64,000 nt of DNA from Clostridium tepidiprofundi DSM 19306 (GCF_001594005.1 NZ_LTBA01000013.1:1-64000), one strand, 5' to 3'. Counted from the first letter of the stretch, positions 30,220-40,924 are shown. Program-made: numbers and translations. The notes: generated by a model not told the origin, from the sequence alone.

Positions 30220-31032
30220 TTAATTTTCACTTAAAGGTTTTCTATCTATCAATCCTCTTTGAACTATTTCAGTTACTGCAAATGTAGCAACATCATCTGA
30301 ATATTTACCTGGTCCAAAACCTGCATCATATCCAAGTTCTTTTGCAAGTTCATGTGATATTCTTGGTCCTCCACATATTAAAACAACCTTATCTCTTATA
30401 CCTTCTGCTTCTAATATTTCAACTAAATTGGTAAGGTTTTTAATGTGTATATCCTTTTGAGTAACTGTTTGTGATACTAGTAATACATCAGCATTCAATT
30501 CAATAGCTTTTTTAACAAATTCCTCATTTTCAACCTGACTTCCTAAGTTATATGCTCTTATATGTTTAAATCTTTCAAGTCCATAATGACCAGCATATCC
30601 TTTCATGTTCATTATAGCATCTATACCAACTGTATGAGCATCTGTTCCTGTACTTGCTCCTATTATTACAATATCTCTTTTTATGTTTTCTTCAATATAT
30701 TTTCCAACTTCATCCATATTCATTGTTTCAACATCTACTGTTTCAACATGAATTTCTTCATAATTAACTGTGTGTGTAACTGAACCATATACAACATAAA
30801 AAGTAAATTCTTTATCTAATGCACCATGATACGCTACATTTGGTGCTTCTAATCCCATTTTCTTTGCAAGTTGCTTTGCAGCCTCCTCCCCTCTTTCATC
30901 ATCTAGTACTGGAAGAGTAAAGCTTAACTGCATCTTACCATCATTCATTGTGTCACCATAAGGTTTAATCTTAGTAAGGTCAAGTGTTCTATCAAAATCC
31001 TTTTTTTCTGTAGAATATAATCCGCCGCTCAC
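30220..31032 (-). CDS. kamE: D-lysine 5,6-aminomutase beta subunit
   Basis: KamE is the cobalamin- and PLP-carrying small subunit of lysine 5,6-aminomutase, which moves the terminal amino group of beta-lysine or D-lysine. The 270 residues include the B12-binding motif DAHTVG at 131-136, whose His133 should be the lower cobalt ligand. Lys144 in NMKGYAGHYG is at the position of the PLP lysine known from the Clostridium enzyme. The GTG start at 31032 shares its G with the kamD stop TAG and follows GGAGGTG. It is the last gene of the lysine cluster. Confidence 0.95.
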   Translation of the reverse strand: MSGGLYSTEKKDFDRTLDLTKIKPYGDTMNDGKMQLSFTLPVLDDERGEEAAKQLAKKMGLEAPNVAYHGALDKEFTFYVVYGSVTHTVNYEEIHVETVDVETMNMDEVGKYIEENIKRDIVIIGASTGTDAHTVGIDAIMNMKGYAGHYGLERFKHIRAYNLGSQVENEEFVKKAIELNADVLLVSQTVTQKDIHIKNLTNLVEILEAEGIRDKVVLICGGPRISHELAKELGYDAGFGPGKYSDDVATFAVTEIVQRGLIDRKPLSEN

Positions 31033-32588
31033 TATCTGTCACCTCCAAGCATTAATTCAATAAATGGATTAAAGTAGCCATTTTCTTTTTCTACAACTCC
31101 GTCTAAACCTTTTCCTCCATCTATAGGTCGTCTTATTCCTGCAAATTTACCCTGTTCAAGTGTTTTAAATAATCCTTCTTTTTCAATTTCACAAAGCAAG
31201 TCTGCAGCCTTATTAAGTACTTCATCTGCTCTCTTTTGTATTATTCCACCTTCTTTGAATGAAATCTCGTCTCCTAAATCCTTCATATTATTAAAGATAT
31301 ATCTAGCATTTTCTATTGATAATGCTCTATCAGACATAAATGGTGTATGAATAGCTTCAGTCAACATACCGAGCAAACATATTCTTTGATTTGTCAAAAC
31401 TGTTACCATATTAAATAAAGCATCTTGAACATGTCCCCTAAAAATATTCCCTGTCATAAATTTAGTTGGAGGCATGTATTTTAATGGTGCCTTAGGGAAT
31501 ATTTCTCTAGCCATCTGTGCCTGTGCTAATTCAAGTAAAAATCCATTTTCTGTTTCTGGATTCATTTCAAATGCATGGCCTAATCCTTGTTGTTCTTCTG
31601 GAAGTCCTGCAAATAATGCAAATTGCTCATTTATAAATTGTGACGCCAACACTGTATGTGCTTCTTCAATAGCATCTGATGTTGTTAAGTAATTGTCTTC
31701 CCCTGTGTTTATTATTACGCCAGCAAATCCATTTATTACTCTTGAAAAATACTGATCGACTAGTGTTCTCTGCATATTTATATCTCTAAATAATATTCCA
31801 TATAATGCATCATTAAGCATTACATCTAGTCTTTCAATAGCTCCCATTGCTGCTATTTCAGGCATACATAATCCAGAACAGTAATTACACAATCTTATAT
31901 ATCTTCCTAGCTCTTCTCCTACTTCATCTAATGCCTTTCTCATAAGTCTGAAGTTTTCTTGTGTAGCCATTGTTCCCCCGAATCCTTCTGTTGTTGCACC
32001 ATATGGAACATAATCAAGCAAACTTTGCCCTGTAGTCCTTATAACAGCAATTACATCAGCGCCTTGTTTTGCCGCTGCTACAGCCTGCGTTATATCCTCA
32101 TATATATTTCCTGTTGCAACAATCAAGTAAAGATAAGGACCTTTTTTATCACCAAATTCAGCAAGATAATCTTCTCTCACCTTTCTGTTAGCCTTTATTT
32201 TATTTACCATTTCAGTTGCTATTTTATTTATAGCCATCTTGATTTCAAATTCATCATGCATTGGAAGTTTTGTTAAATCAATTTCTCCTTTTGAAACTTT
32301 TTCAGCTATTTCTTGTGGATTAAGCCCAGTTTCAATCATTGCATTCCCTATGAATTTTGCTGCACCTATTCCTAAACCATTTCCCTTTTTTATATTATCA
32401 ACAACTACATTAGGAAGAGGTACTCCAAATTCATCTACATCATCAATTCCCAATAGCCTACAAACAGTTCTTTCGACAGTCACTGTTGTATGCCTATCAA
32501 TAAATACTTGAGTATCTTCAGCTATTTTCCTAGCACTTTCTCTTGCTCTATCAACAACTTCCCAGTTAAGATTTAATTTACTCTTCAT
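31032..32588 (-). CDS. kamD: D-lysine 5,6-aminomutase alpha subunit
   Basis: KamD is the large, TIM-barrel subunit of lysine 5,6-aminomutase. It has 518 residues, the expected length, beginning MKSKLNLNWEVVDRARESA. RTTGQSLLDYVPYGATTEGF and LCNYCSGLCMPEIAAMG are conserved substrate-site segments. The start at 32588 follows AAGGAGG and overlaps the end of kamC by 11 bases; it abuts kamE. With KamE it forms the adenosylcobalamin/PLP radical enzyme of the lysine pathway. Confidence 0.95.
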   Translation of the reverse strand: MKSKLNLNWEVVDRARESARKIAEDTQVFIDRHTTVTVERTVCRLLGIDDVDEFGVPLPNVVVDNIKKGNGLGIGAAKFIGNAMIETGLNPQEIAEKVSKGEIDLTKLPMHDEFEIKMAINKIATEMVNKIKANRKVREDYLAEFGDKKGPYLYLIVATGNIYEDITQAVAAAKQGADVIAVIRTTGQSLLDYVPYGATTEGFGGTMATQENFRLMRKALDEVGEELGRYIRLCNYCSGLCMPEIAAMGAIERLDVMLNDALYGILFRDINMQRTLVDQYFSRVINGFAGVIINTGEDNYLTTSDAIEEAHTVLASQFINEQFALFAGLPEEQQGLGHAFEMNPETENGFLLELAQAQMAREIFPKAPLKYMPPTKFMTGNIFRGHVQDALFNMVTVLTNQRICLLGMLTEAIHTPFMSDRALSIENARYIFNNMKDLGDEISFKEGGIIQKRADEVLNKAADLLCEIEKEGLFKTLEQGKFAGIRRPIDGGKGLDGVVEKENGYFNPFIELMLGGDR

Positions 32589-34059
32589 GTTTTTCCTCCT
32601 TGTAGTAGTATTTCTTTGCTATATCAACGATTTCGCTTTCCAGTCCCAATAATATAGATATATTAAGCGCATCCTTAGGCACTTCATATTTATCATAAAC
32701 CTTTTCGAGTTTATAATTCATATGCTCTTGAATTATCTCAACTGAATGCCTTTTATTTAGATCTATTTTGTGCTTTAAAGCTTCAAAATCTAAATTTTTT
32801 AGTCCTATAACCTGATAATGATCCATACCTTTTTTTGCTATTCCATCATAATGTGTAGAAATCAAACTAATAGAATCAAATTTATTCAAATATTCTGCAA
32901 GAGACTTTACAATATAGTATCCTTCTTTTGGATTAGTTCCTCTTGCAAATTCGTCAAGTGCAATGAATCCATTTCCTCTTTTTATACATTCGACAACCTG
33001 CTTTAAATTTATTATTTCTGCTCCAAAAGTACTTAGTCCTTTTGAAATGCTCTGCATATCATCAGAAATGAAATATATAAAATCTAACATTGGAAAAACC
33101 GCTTCTTCTGCGAATACAAAGAATCCACATTGTGACAACAATAAATTTAATACAATTGTTTTAAGAGTTACAGTTTTTCCTCCCATATTAGCCCCTGTAA
33201 TAATAGTTGTACCATTTCTTAGTTCAATTCCTACGGGAGTAAATTTTTTCTTCTTCTTGTTTAATATTTCTACCACTTCTGGATTGAACGCATCAACTAA
33301 TTTTATATACATATTATCCACAATTTTAGGCTTTTTAGCATTATACTTTATAGCCAAATTAGCTTTTGCATTTAATATATCAATTCTTCCGATAATTTTT
33401 GTATCATTTTCTATTTTATCTATGCTTTCCAATATGCTAATAGATAATTGTTTTTTGATTTCAATTTCTTCTTGTTCCTCTAATGTAACGTAGTTTAATC
33501 TTTCCTCTTTCAATCTTTCAATGGTATGTTCATCTGTCTCTTTGAATATTTTATTTTCAATTTCCTTTTTTTGCTGTCTGATGTTTTTTAATCTATCTGA
33601 ATAATTATCATATATGTAAAATATAGAAATTCGCTTACCTTCCGGATCCAGTAGAGAAACAATTTCATTCAAATCATACAGTTTTATTTCTTCAATATCC
33701 AAATCAATATCATTCATTACATTTAACAGTTCTTCAACTCTAAGAGCAAAGTTTTTTATTTCAAATAATTCTACTTCATCTAATATTTCATGCTTTTTAC
33801 ATCTTTTTATAGAATTTGATATATCCTTAAATTTCATAAGAATTCTTTCAAGTTCTTTATGCAAAAGCTTGTTCTTATTTATGCTTTCAACCATTTTTTG
33901 AATGCTTTCAAATTCCAAAAGCAGTTTTTCCTTCTCTGTTATCTTGAAGGGTTTAATATCTTTTTTTTCCTTCATTCCATATGCAGTAATTACATCTGTT
34001 TTCTCCATTACGAAGGAAAATCCAATTTGTTCTCTCTGTTCATTTTCTAAAAATTTCAT
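32578..34059 (-). CDS. kamC: Lysine 5,6-aminomutase reactivase ATPase (MutS-like)
   Basis: A 493-residue protein with a MutS-type C-terminal ATPase but none of the DNA-mismatch domains. The N-terminal half is coiled coil (residues ~40-240). GANMGGKTVTLKT near 290 is Walker A, and IALDEFARGTNPKEG Walker B with the MutS signature. Genes of this type lie between kamA and kamD in lysine fermenters and are annotated as a reactivase that removes damaged cobalamin from the aminomutase. The start follows GGAGGGG, 2 bases after kamB. Function is by family and context. Confidence 0.87.
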   Translation of the reverse strand: MKFLENEQREQIGFSFVMEKTDVITAYGMKEKKDIKPFKITEKEKLLLEFESIQKMVESINKNKLLHKELERILMKFKDISNSIKRCKKHEILDEVELFEIKNFALRVEELLNVMNDIDLDIEEIKLYDLNEIVSLLDPEGKRISIFYIYDNYSDRLKNIRQQKKEIENKIFKETDEHTIERLKEERLNYVTLEEQEEIEIKKQLSISILESIDKIENDTKIIGRIDILNAKANLAIKYNAKKPKIVDNMYIKLVDAFNPEVVEILNKKKKKFTPVGIELRNGTTIITGANMGGKTVTLKTIVLNLLLSQCGFFVFAEEAVFPMLDFIYFISDDMQSISKGLSTFGAEIINLKQVVECIKRGNGFIALDEFARGTNPKEGYYIVKSLAEYLNKFDSISLISTHYDGIAKKGMDHYQVIGLKNLDFEALKHKIDLNKRHSVEIIQEHMNYKLEKVYDKYEVPKDALNISILLGLESEIVDIAKKYYYKEEKHEE

Positions 34060-34061
34060 TA

Positions 34062-35123
34062 TTATTCCCCTCCAACAACGTCAAAAACAGGTATGTCCAA
34101 TCTGTTTCTCAGTTCTCCTAAAAATTTGTTCACATTAAATTCATATCCATAAGGAGACATTGGATTACATGTAACACAAGCAATATTTATCGGATTTATT
34201 ACCTTTAATATTCCGCCCTGTTTTTTAAATCTAAACAATGTATCACTATTTACAAAGAGTTTTGTTCCGTCTTCAGCTAAAAAGGTAACATTTTTATACT
34301 TATCAGAAGATTTCATTATATCAAGTAAAAGTTTATCAGAAATAACACCCTTTATTACAACATACTCTGATTGCTCATCTAAATTCTCAGTAATCTCCGA
34401 AGCTGCTTCTAATGCAGTAAGCACATTTAATTTTTTTATGCTTCTATCTTTGCCTATTACTGAAATTCTACTTTCTTTAATTAACTTATTGCTCAGTTTT
34501 ACTATTTCTGTGTCATTTTCACTTTCAGTAGTCAGTAAATTCACTGTATGAACCGTACTATTTATTACATCATTCATGCTTTTAGAGTATGCAGCTCCTG
34601 TCGAAAGTATTGTTGCCTCTGTTACTGCTGGTGATGCAAAGCTCTTTCTGCTCAAGGCACCATCTACTATAACTAGCTCACACCCTATTTTTTTTAAGTA
34701 TTCACATATACCTATTATTTGGGTGCTAACTGAAGGTCCCCCTATGTCAACAAAACCATCACTTAAAGCTCGTGCTATAATAATTTCACCCATAGGAGTA
34801 TTTATACCCGTTGTTTGAATTATTTCTTTTGTAATATCTGAATTAAATAAGCATTGCTTAGCCGTTGCTATAAATGTTCCTTTTTCAACATATATTTTTG
34901 GTTTTTCAGTAGCTGTGACCCTGTCTAGTTCTTCACCATCTCTTCCGATGGAAGTGAGGCCAAGAGCCAATTTTCCCCTAGCCTCTTTTATTACATGATT
35001 TAATGTTGTTGTTTTACCTGCATTCTTAGCCATTCCTATTATTGATACGCTTTTATAACCTGCAAGTAAATCCAAAATTCTATTGTTAATTTTAATTTTG
35101 TTATTATTTTTGTTATTATTCAT
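34062..35123 (-). CDS. kamB: Lysine 5,6-aminomutase reactivase subunit KamB
   Basis: A 353-residue P-loop protein. [15 protein letters not shown] near residue 30 is a Walker A motif, followed by [14 protein letters not shown]. The start ATG at 35123 overlaps the last codons of kamA by eight bases (CATCATGAATAA); a longer frame to 35150 lies wholly in kamA. Its partner is kamC immediately downstream. The pair is thought to restore lysine 5,6-aminomutase activity. There is no similarity I can see to other reactivases such as diol dehydratase DdrAB. Confidence 0.85.
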   Translation of the reverse strand: MNNNKNNNKIKINNRILDLLAGYKSVSIIGMAKNAGKTTTLNHVIKEARGKLALGLTSIGRDGEELDRVTATEKPKIYVEKGTFIATAKQCLFNSDITKEIIQTTGINTPMGEIIIARALSDGFVDIGGPSVSTQIIGICEYLKKIGCELVIVDGALSRKSFASPAVTEATILSTGAAYSKSMNDVINSTVHTVNLLTTESENDTEIVKLSNKLIKESRISVIGKDRSIKKLNVLTALEAASEITENLDEQSEYVVIKGVISDKLLLDIMKSSDKYKNVTFLAEDGTKLFVNSDTLFRFKKQGGILKVINPINIACVTCNPMSPYGYEFNVNKFLGELRNRLDIPVFDVVGGE

Positions 35124-36366
35124 GATGCCTTTTATTTCTCTCAAGTCCAACAGGTTCTAATGCCATATGTTGTCCATTAAGTAGTCCAGCTACCCCAACT
35201 TTTTTAACTTCTTTTTCCCCTCTACAAACTTCACAGTGACAATCTGGTGTGTAGTTTTCTGGTTCAGTGTAAGTAGTTATAACACCTTCAAAGTTTCTCA
35301 ATATAACTTTATTGTGGCTTTGTGATATAACATAATTTGGCATAACAGGAGTTTTTCCTCCACCACCAGGTGCATCAACAACAAATGTTGGTACGCAGAA
35401 TCCAGAAGTATGTCCCCTCAATCCTTCAATTATTTCAATTCCTTTTGCAACTGGAGTTCTGAAATGTTCAAGTCCCATTGAAAGGTCACATTGATAAATA
35501 TAGTATGGTCTTACTCTTATTTTAACCAATTCATTTACCAATTTCTTCATAACATGTACACAATCATTTACTCCCCTTAGAAGAACTGATTGGTTCCCGA
35601 GTGGAATTCCTGCATCTGCGAGTCTCGCACAAGCAGCTGCTGATTCTTCTGTTATTTCATTTGGATGATTGAAGTGTGTGTTCAACCAAATAGGATGATA
35701 TTTCTTTAGCATATTGCATAATTCAGGAGTAATTCTCTGTGGAAGTACAACTGGTGCTCTTGAGCCTATTCTTATTATTTCAACGTGTGGAATTTCTCTT
35801 AGCTTTTTGATGATATATTCAAGTCTATCATCTGAAACCAGTAGAGCATCTCCCCCTGATAGCAATACATCTCTGACTTGTGGGGTATTTCTTATGTATT
35901 CAATGCATTTTTCAATTCTGTCCATTGGCATACCTGAATCATTTTGTCCTGCAAATCTTCTCCTTGTACAATGTCTGCAATACATTGAACATTGATCTGT
36001 AATCAAGAATAAAACTCTATCTGGGTATCTGTGAGTTAATCCTGGTACTGGTGAATCAGTATCTTCATGAAGTGGATCCAAAAGATCTGCACTTGACTTA
36101 TGTAATTCTAGTGCTGTTGGTACAGCTTGTTTTCTTATTGGATCGTGTGGATCGTTTGCATCAATTAATGATAAATAATATGGAGTAATAGCCATTCTTA
36201 GTGTCTGAAGGCATTTTATTGCTCCTTCTTCTTCTTCTTGAGTTAATGGCAAATATTTTTTCAATTCCTCAACTGTAGTTATTCTGTTTTTTACTTGCCA
36301 TCTCCAATCGTTCCACTGCTCATCAGTTACATCTTTAAATATTTCATGTCTTCTATTAACTTTCAC
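35116..36366 (-). CDS. kamA: Lysine 2,3-aminomutase (radical SAM)
   Basis: KamA converts L-lysine to L-beta-lysine, the first step of the pathway, with S-adenosylmethionine, PLP and a [4Fe-4S] cluster. The 416-residue protein has the radical-SAM cysteines at 126, 130 and 133 (CSMYCRHC) and the PLP lysine at 338 (GGGGKTP). A C-terminal zinc site, CHCEVCRG, follows. I use the GTG start at 36366 after AAAGGGG, which gives the family's N-terminus [11 protein letters not shown]; the ATG at 36423 lies in MITE-like sequence. It overlaps kamB. A 984-base gap, with tandem repeats, separates it from kdd. Confidence 0.97.
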   Translation of the reverse strand: MKVNRRHEIFKDVTDEQWNDWRWQVKNRITTVEELKKYLPLTQEEEEGAIKCLQTLRMAITPYYLSLIDANDPHDPIRKQAVPTALELHKSSADLLDPLHEDTDSPVPGLTHRYPDRVLFLITDQCSMYCRHCTRRRFAGQNDSGMPMDRIEKCIEYIRNTPQVRDVLLSGGDALLVSDDRLEYIIKKLREIPHVEIIRIGSRAPVVLPQRITPELCNMLKKYHPIWLNTHFNHPNEITEESAAACARLADAGIPLGNQSVLLRGVNDCVHVMKKLVNELVKIRVRPYYIYQCDLSMGLEHFRTPVAKGIEIIEGLRGHTSGFCVPTFVVDAPGGGGKTPVMPNYVISQSHNKVILRNFEGVITTYTEPENYTPDCHCEVCRGEKEVKKVGVAGLLNGQHMALEPVGLERNKRHHE

Positions 36367-36389
36367 AATAATAACCCCTTTCGAATGTT

Positions 36390-36537
36390 GTTTTAAGCAT
36401 TTGAAACAAAATATACTTATCAAGTTATAAAATTCGTATTTTTGTTTAGAGAATTATGCGATTTTAAAAACTTTGCAAGTATAACAAGTCAAAATAGACT
36501 AGCATACTGACTAGTTATTTTTTTGAAAATGCCTTAA
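36390..36537. mobile_element. MITE fragments at the kamA 5' end
   Basis: TTTTAAGCATTTGAAACAAAATATAC (about 36390-36415) resembles the left end of the MITE. At 36479-36537 a deleted copy has TATAACAAGTC joined to AATAGACTAGCATACTGACTAG and GAAAATGCCTTA. Together they may be one rearranged element across the kamA leader. Confidence 0.5.
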
Positions 36538-37350
36538 TGCCTTAACACAGTAATATGGAGTAAACCCCCATATTACTGCCTAATATTTAGTCTATAATTA
36601 AATAAATTTATAATAGTGCATGTAATTCTTCCTCAGGTACAATACCAGCAGTAATGAAGTTTTTAGTTGAATTCTTCTTCAATACATGTAATTCTTCTTC
36701 AAGTCGTAATATATATTCAATATTTATATTTAATTGCACTTATATTTTGTATTAATATTCGCTATGAAGCTCTCTACATACTCCATAAAAAACTCTTTCT
36801 GTCGCAATGTCGCATTCTGTCGCAGTAACTTCTTGTACTTGATTTAGATAAAAAACTCTACATGCTCTATAAAAACCTCTACATGATGTACATGATGCAT
36901 TTTTTCGTGAGAACTCATCAGCATTTATATTCTGAAAATAAGAATTATTTTTTATACTTATGCTTGCATGTACTCACATATACTTTCATATACTTTCATG
37001 TACTTTCATATACTTGCATATACTTTAATGTACTTGCATGTACTTTGATGTACTTTCTTGTACTTTCTTGTACTTGAATATAGTTTCATATATTTACATA
37101 CATTTTAATACACTTAAATACACTTAAATACACTTTAATATACTTTAATATACTTTAATATACTTGCATGTACTTTGATGTACTTTCTTGTACTTTCTTG
37201 TACTTGAATATAGTTTCATATATTTACATACATTTTAATACACTTAAATACACTTTAATATACTTTAATATACTTTAATGTACTTGCATGTACTTTCATA
37301 TACTTAAATACACTTAATTATACTTACATGTACTTGCATATACTCAAAAC
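36538..37350. repeat. kdd-kamA gap: hairpin and TACTT-type tandem repeats
   Basis: CAGTAATATGG and CCATATTACTG form an 11-bp hairpin at 36546-36576. Around 36610-36700 the minus strand has GAAGAAGAATTACATG and GAGGAAGAATTACATG, coding-like but out of frame. From about 36955 to 37345 the sequence is 10-11-base units such as TACTTGCATG and TACTTTCATA; a ~120-base stretch is repeated at about 37031-37150 and 37161-37280. No intact gene is visible. Confidence 0.75.
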
Positions 37351-38388
37351 TTATACGTATAATTCTTCAAAAATATCTCTTAATTCTTTGCTTTCCCTTA
37401 ATTCTTCTAATGTTATTTTTGCATGTCCCTTAGTGTATCCGTTACCTATTATCATAGTAACATCTTTTCCTATTCCTTCTGCTCCTAAAGCTGCTTTAGT
37501 AAAGCTTGTAGCCATTGAGAAGAAGTACACTACTCCATCATCTCTAACAGGAAGTATAGAAGACATCTCTGTATTTGGTATATTTACACAGTTAATAGCT
37601 ATATCGACTTCCTTTCCTGATGTAGCCTTAAGTGTTTCATTTAAAACATCCATAGGTTTAGTAGCGTCTGCTCTAACTATTTCAACTGGTAAGTTTAATC
37701 TTCTAACCCTTGACTCTGCCCTATCGCTTCTTACATTTGCCAATACTTTTCCTGTTGGCCCTACTCTTTTAACAGCTTCATATACACAAAGCAATCCTGA
37801 TTTTCCACCTGCACCGAGTATCAATACTGTATCACCAGGCTTAACCAATTTTGCAACCTGAGCTGGTGCACCAGCAACATCCAATGCAGCTAATGCAAGT
37901 GGTTCTGACATATCCTCTGGCAATTTAGCATATATACCACTTTCAAATAATATAGCTTTTCCTTTTATATCAACCCTATCAATATCCATTTTTACATCTA
38001 TAAATTCGTCAATTCTTAATGGAGTCAATGACAATGAAACCAATGTAGCTATTTTATCCCCTACTTTTAAGTCAATTTTTCCTTCTAAATCTTTTCCTAT
38101 CTTCTCCACTGTACCTATTAACATACCACCTGAACCTGTTACAGGATTTTGTTGTTTGCCTCTTTCACTAACTATAGATGCAATTTTAGCTTTTATTTTT
38201 TCAACATCATGTCCTGCTTCTTCTTCTATTTGTGTAAAGCTCGCTGAATCAATGTTTAAAGACTGTACATCAATTAATATTTCATTGTCGTATATGTTCA
38301 TGTCATTGTCGATTTTTAATGCCGGCTGTGGTAAAACCCCCTTTGGTTCTATAACCCTATGTGTACCATATTTACATCCTTTTGACAT
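37351..38388 (-). CDS. kdd: L-erythro-3,5-diaminohexanoate dehydrogenase
   Basis: Kdd oxidatively deaminates 3,5-diaminohexanoate, the product of the two aminomutases, to 3-keto-5-aminohexanoate with NAD(P). The 345 residues start MSKGCKYGTHRVIEPKGVLP, and the NAD-binding stretch VLILGAGGKSGLLCVYEAV lies near residue 190. The start follows AGGGGGT. It lies between kce (via repeat block 5) and kamA, all on the minus strand, which fixes its place in lysine fermentation. Confidence 0.93.
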   Translation of the reverse strand: MSKGCKYGTHRVIEPKGVLPQPALKIDNDMNIYDNEILIDVQSLNIDSASFTQIEEEAGHDVEKIKAKIASIVSERGKQQNPVTGSGGMLIGTVEKIGKDLEGKIDLKVGDKIATLVSLSLTPLRIDEFIDVKMDIDRVDIKGKAILFESGIYAKLPEDMSEPLALAALDVAGAPAQVAKLVKPGDTVLILGAGGKSGLLCVYEAVKRVGPTGKVLANVRSDRAESRVRRLNLPVEIVRADATKPMDVLNETLKATSGKEVDIAINCVNIPNTEMSSILPVRDDGVVYFFSMATSFTKAALGAEGIGKDVTMIIGNGYTKGHAKITLEELRESKELRDIFEELYV

Positions 38389-38445
38389 TTTTGATTACCC
38401 CCTAATTAATTTTTATATATTTAAATTTATAATTATAATCCCCAA

Positions 38446-39508
38446 AATCTAATCTTCAGTCTCCAATCTCTAGTCGCCATCAAAATCACAATCTTTCCTA
38501 TTGAGTAGCAACTTCTGTTTAATCTCCAGTCACTAGTCGCTAGTCCCAAATTAAAGGTACTAGGTACAAGGAGTTTAAACAAGGTGCTAGGTTGCTAGTC
38601 GGCTAGTCTGCTAATACAAATTTGACATCTGTATACCAGTATCTGCTCAGGTACTAGGTACTAGAAATCAGGTGCTCGGTGCTAATCTCTAGCTAAGTCA
38701 CAATCTGCTTTGGTGACTGGTGATTGGCGATTATTAACTTTTGTTTAGTCTCTAGTCTCCAGTCTCTAGTCTCTAGTCTCCAGTCAACTATACAGATTTG
38801 TAACTTGAAAACTAGCATCTTATCAGGTACTAGAAATCAGGTGCTCGGTGCTAATCTCTAGCTAAGTCACAATTTGCTTTGGTGACTGGTGATTGGCGAT
38901 TATTAACTTTTGTTTAGTCTCCAGTCTCCACTCTCTAGTCTCTAGTCTCTAGTCTCTAGTCTCTAGTCTCTAGTCAATTATACAGATTTGTAACTTGCAA
39001 ACTAGCATCTATTTAAGAATAAGATTCTAGGCACTAATATCTATCAAAGTCACAATCTGCTTTGGCGACTGGTGATTGGCGATTAGTAACTTTTGTTTAG
39101 TCTCCAGTCTCCAGCTTATCTAATCCCAAATCCCTAGTCCCTAGTCCCCAGTACAGATTTACCATTTGTATACCAGTACCTGTTTTAGGTGCTAGAAATG
39201 AAGCAAGTTTGCCGGTCGGCTAGACGGCTAGTACAGATTTACAACTTGAAAAGTATATATTTATAATCACCAAATGTTTTTATATTGCATTTAAGAAATC
39301 ATATAACTATTTCAACATCAACTAGCCACTAGCAAACTGGTCAACTAGCACTCTTTATTAAGGAAATCGTGTAACAATTTCAACATTATCTGGACACTAG
39401 CCCACTAGCAAACTGACCAACTAGTAATTTTATTTGAAGAAATTGCGTAGCAATTTCCACCTATACTATTCACTATTCCTTATTCACTATTCTCTAATTA
39501 AAGGTTTT
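38446..39508 (+). repeat. CTAG-rich mosaic repeat block 5, inside the lysine cluster
   Basis: A run of nearly pure heptamers TCTAGTC occurs at about 38932-38974. Sub-units with CACAATCTGCTTTGG-GACTGGTGATTGGCGATTA recur at about 38700, 38870 and 39050. The right part has the hairpin GAAATTGC-GTA-GCAATTTC (39439-39457) and the terminal module ACTATTCACTATTCC...TAAAGGTT. It is between kce and kdd and has no gene. Confidence 0.9.
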
Positions 39509-39511
39509 CCA

Positions 39512-40330
39512 TTATCTGATTGATAGTATTTCTCTTGCTTCTTTTGGTGTTGCTATTTCTCTCCCCAATTCTTTAGCTATTCTTACTACTTTTTCGACAA
39601 GTTCCGCATTTGATTTTGCCAAAACTCCTTTTGAAATATATACGTTATCTTCAAATCCAACTCTTACATGTCCCCCAAGCAAAATTGCCATAGTAGCCAT
39701 TGGAAATTGATGCCTTCCTATTCCTGATACTGTAAATGTACTTCCTTGTGGAATACTACCTGCCATAAATACTAAATCACGTGGAGAAGCTGATATTCCT
39801 CCGTTTACACCCATAACAAAATTAAAATGCATAGGTGATTTTATGAATCCTTTTTTATTCATTCTAATTGCCATATCAACCATACCTTTGTCGAATACTT
39901 CAATTTCTGGTTTGATATTCAATTCAATCATTCTTGTTCCAAATTCTTTTATAGTATTTTCAGTATTTACAAATATATCGTCCCCACCAAAATTACATGT
40001 ACCACAATCTAAAGTAGCCATTTCTGGTCTTAGTTCTGTTGGTTGAAGCCTTTCCTCGTTGCTCATTCCAACTGCTCCACCAGTAGAAGGTTGTATTATT
40101 ACATCTGGACACCTTTTTTTAATTTCTTCCATACATGCCTTGAATCTTTCCTTGCTTTGTGTTGGAGTACCATCATCCTCTCTTACATGAAGATGTATTA
40201 TGCTTGCTCCAGCTTTGTATGCAAGTTCTGCCTCTCTACCAATTTCCTCAACAGTATAAGGTACAGCAGCATTGTGCTCCTTAGTTACCTCAGCTCCACA
40301 AATAGCAGCAGTTATAATTAATTTTTCCAT
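39512..40330 (-). CDS. kce: 3-keto-5-aminohexanoate cleavage enzyme
   Basis: Kce, a zinc-dependent BKACE/DUF849 enzyme, cleaves 3-keto-5-aminohexanoate with acetyl-CoA into acetoacetate and 3-aminobutyryl-CoA. The 272 residues carry the metal motif HLHVRED near residue 46, plus CGTCNFGGDD and GIGRHQFPMA. The ATG at 40330 follows GGGGGTG; an upstream TTG would lack a site. It is 42 bases after kal and the second gene of the lysine cluster. Confidence 0.93.
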   Translation of the reverse strand: MEKLIITAAICGAEVTKEHNAAVPYTVEEIGREAELAYKAGASIIHLHVREDDGTPTQSKERFKACMEEIKKRCPDVIIQPSTGGAVGMSNEERLQPTELRPEMATLDCGTCNFGGDDIFVNTENTIKEFGTRMIELNIKPEIEVFDKGMVDMAIRMNKKGFIKSPMHFNFVMGVNGGISASPRDLVFMAGSIPQGSTFTVSGIGRHQFPMATMAILLGGHVRVGFEDNVYISKGVLAKSNAELVEKVVRIAKELGREIATPKEAREILSIR

Positions 40331-40372
40331 TTTATTCACCCCCAAATTAAATGCATAAATATCAAACTTATG

Positions 40373-40774
40373 TTATATGTTATTATTTTTACGTTGCTTG
40401 TCCTTAGGTACAACACAAACTCCGTTAGCTCTACAAACCACAATTGGTTCTGGCAAAACATCTGCTGCAGAATCATTGATTTCTGGTCTAGGAACTATTA
40501 CCTTTCTAGCTTCAAATACCATTTTTCGTGAAGTATTACCTACTTCGACTATTTCCCCAACAGCTTCAATAAAATCCCCAGCATAAACTGGTGCTAAAAA
40601 CTCAACATTTTCATAAGCTCTGAATAAACCCTCATCACCATCATGCATAATCAATAGTTCAGTAGCTACATCTCCAAATAATTGAAGCATTTTAGCTCCA
40701 TCCACTAAATTTCCTCCATAGTGTGCATCATGTAAGCTCATTCTCACTCTTATCATTGATTTCATAGGTTTCAT
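40373..40774 (-). CDS. kal: 3-aminobutyryl-CoA ammonia-lyase
   Basis: Kal removes ammonia from 3-aminobutyryl-CoA to give crotonyl-CoA, which the Bcd/Etf system reduces. It is a small hotdog-fold enzyme of 133 residues. [22 protein letters not shown] near the start and [13 protein letters not shown] match the family. The ATG at 40774 follows GGAGGAG; a longer frame would run into the riboswitch terminator. It is the first gene after the lysine riboswitch and so the likely head of the lysine operon. Confidence 0.92.
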   Translation of the reverse strand: MKPMKSMIRVRMSLHDAHYGGNLVDGAKMLQLFGDVATELLIMHDGDEGLFRAYENVEFLAPVYAGDFIEAVGEIVEVGNTSRKMVFEARKVIVPRPEINDSAADVLPEPIVVCRANGVCVVPKDKQRKNNNI

Positions 40775-40842
40775 AATAATTCTCCTCCGTATTTTATTTT
40801 TAAATAATAAACTTTTCTTTAATATTTTTATAATTTGAACGT

Positions 40843-40872
40843 AAAAAAGCACTGAAAGAAAACTTTCAGTGC
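40843..40872 (-). terminator. Leader terminator between lysine riboswitch and kal
   Basis: GCACTGAAAG-TTTT-CTTTCAGTGC is a perfect 10-bp stem followed by six U on the minus strand, 70 bases before kal. An alternative pairing exists: TTTTCATTGCAT (40914-40903) with ATGCACTGAAAG (40874-40863), 11 of 12 pairs, which would open this stem. Confidence 0.9.
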
Positions 40873-40924
40873 ATATAATCCTTAATCATTCATGGAACTA
40901 TTATGCAATGAAAATCTTCTCATC

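Noticed and set aside
36609-36740. A 43-residue gene in the kdd-kamA gap
   Set aside because: The protein-like stretch needs a frame change around 36660; on the written sequence it is not one frame.
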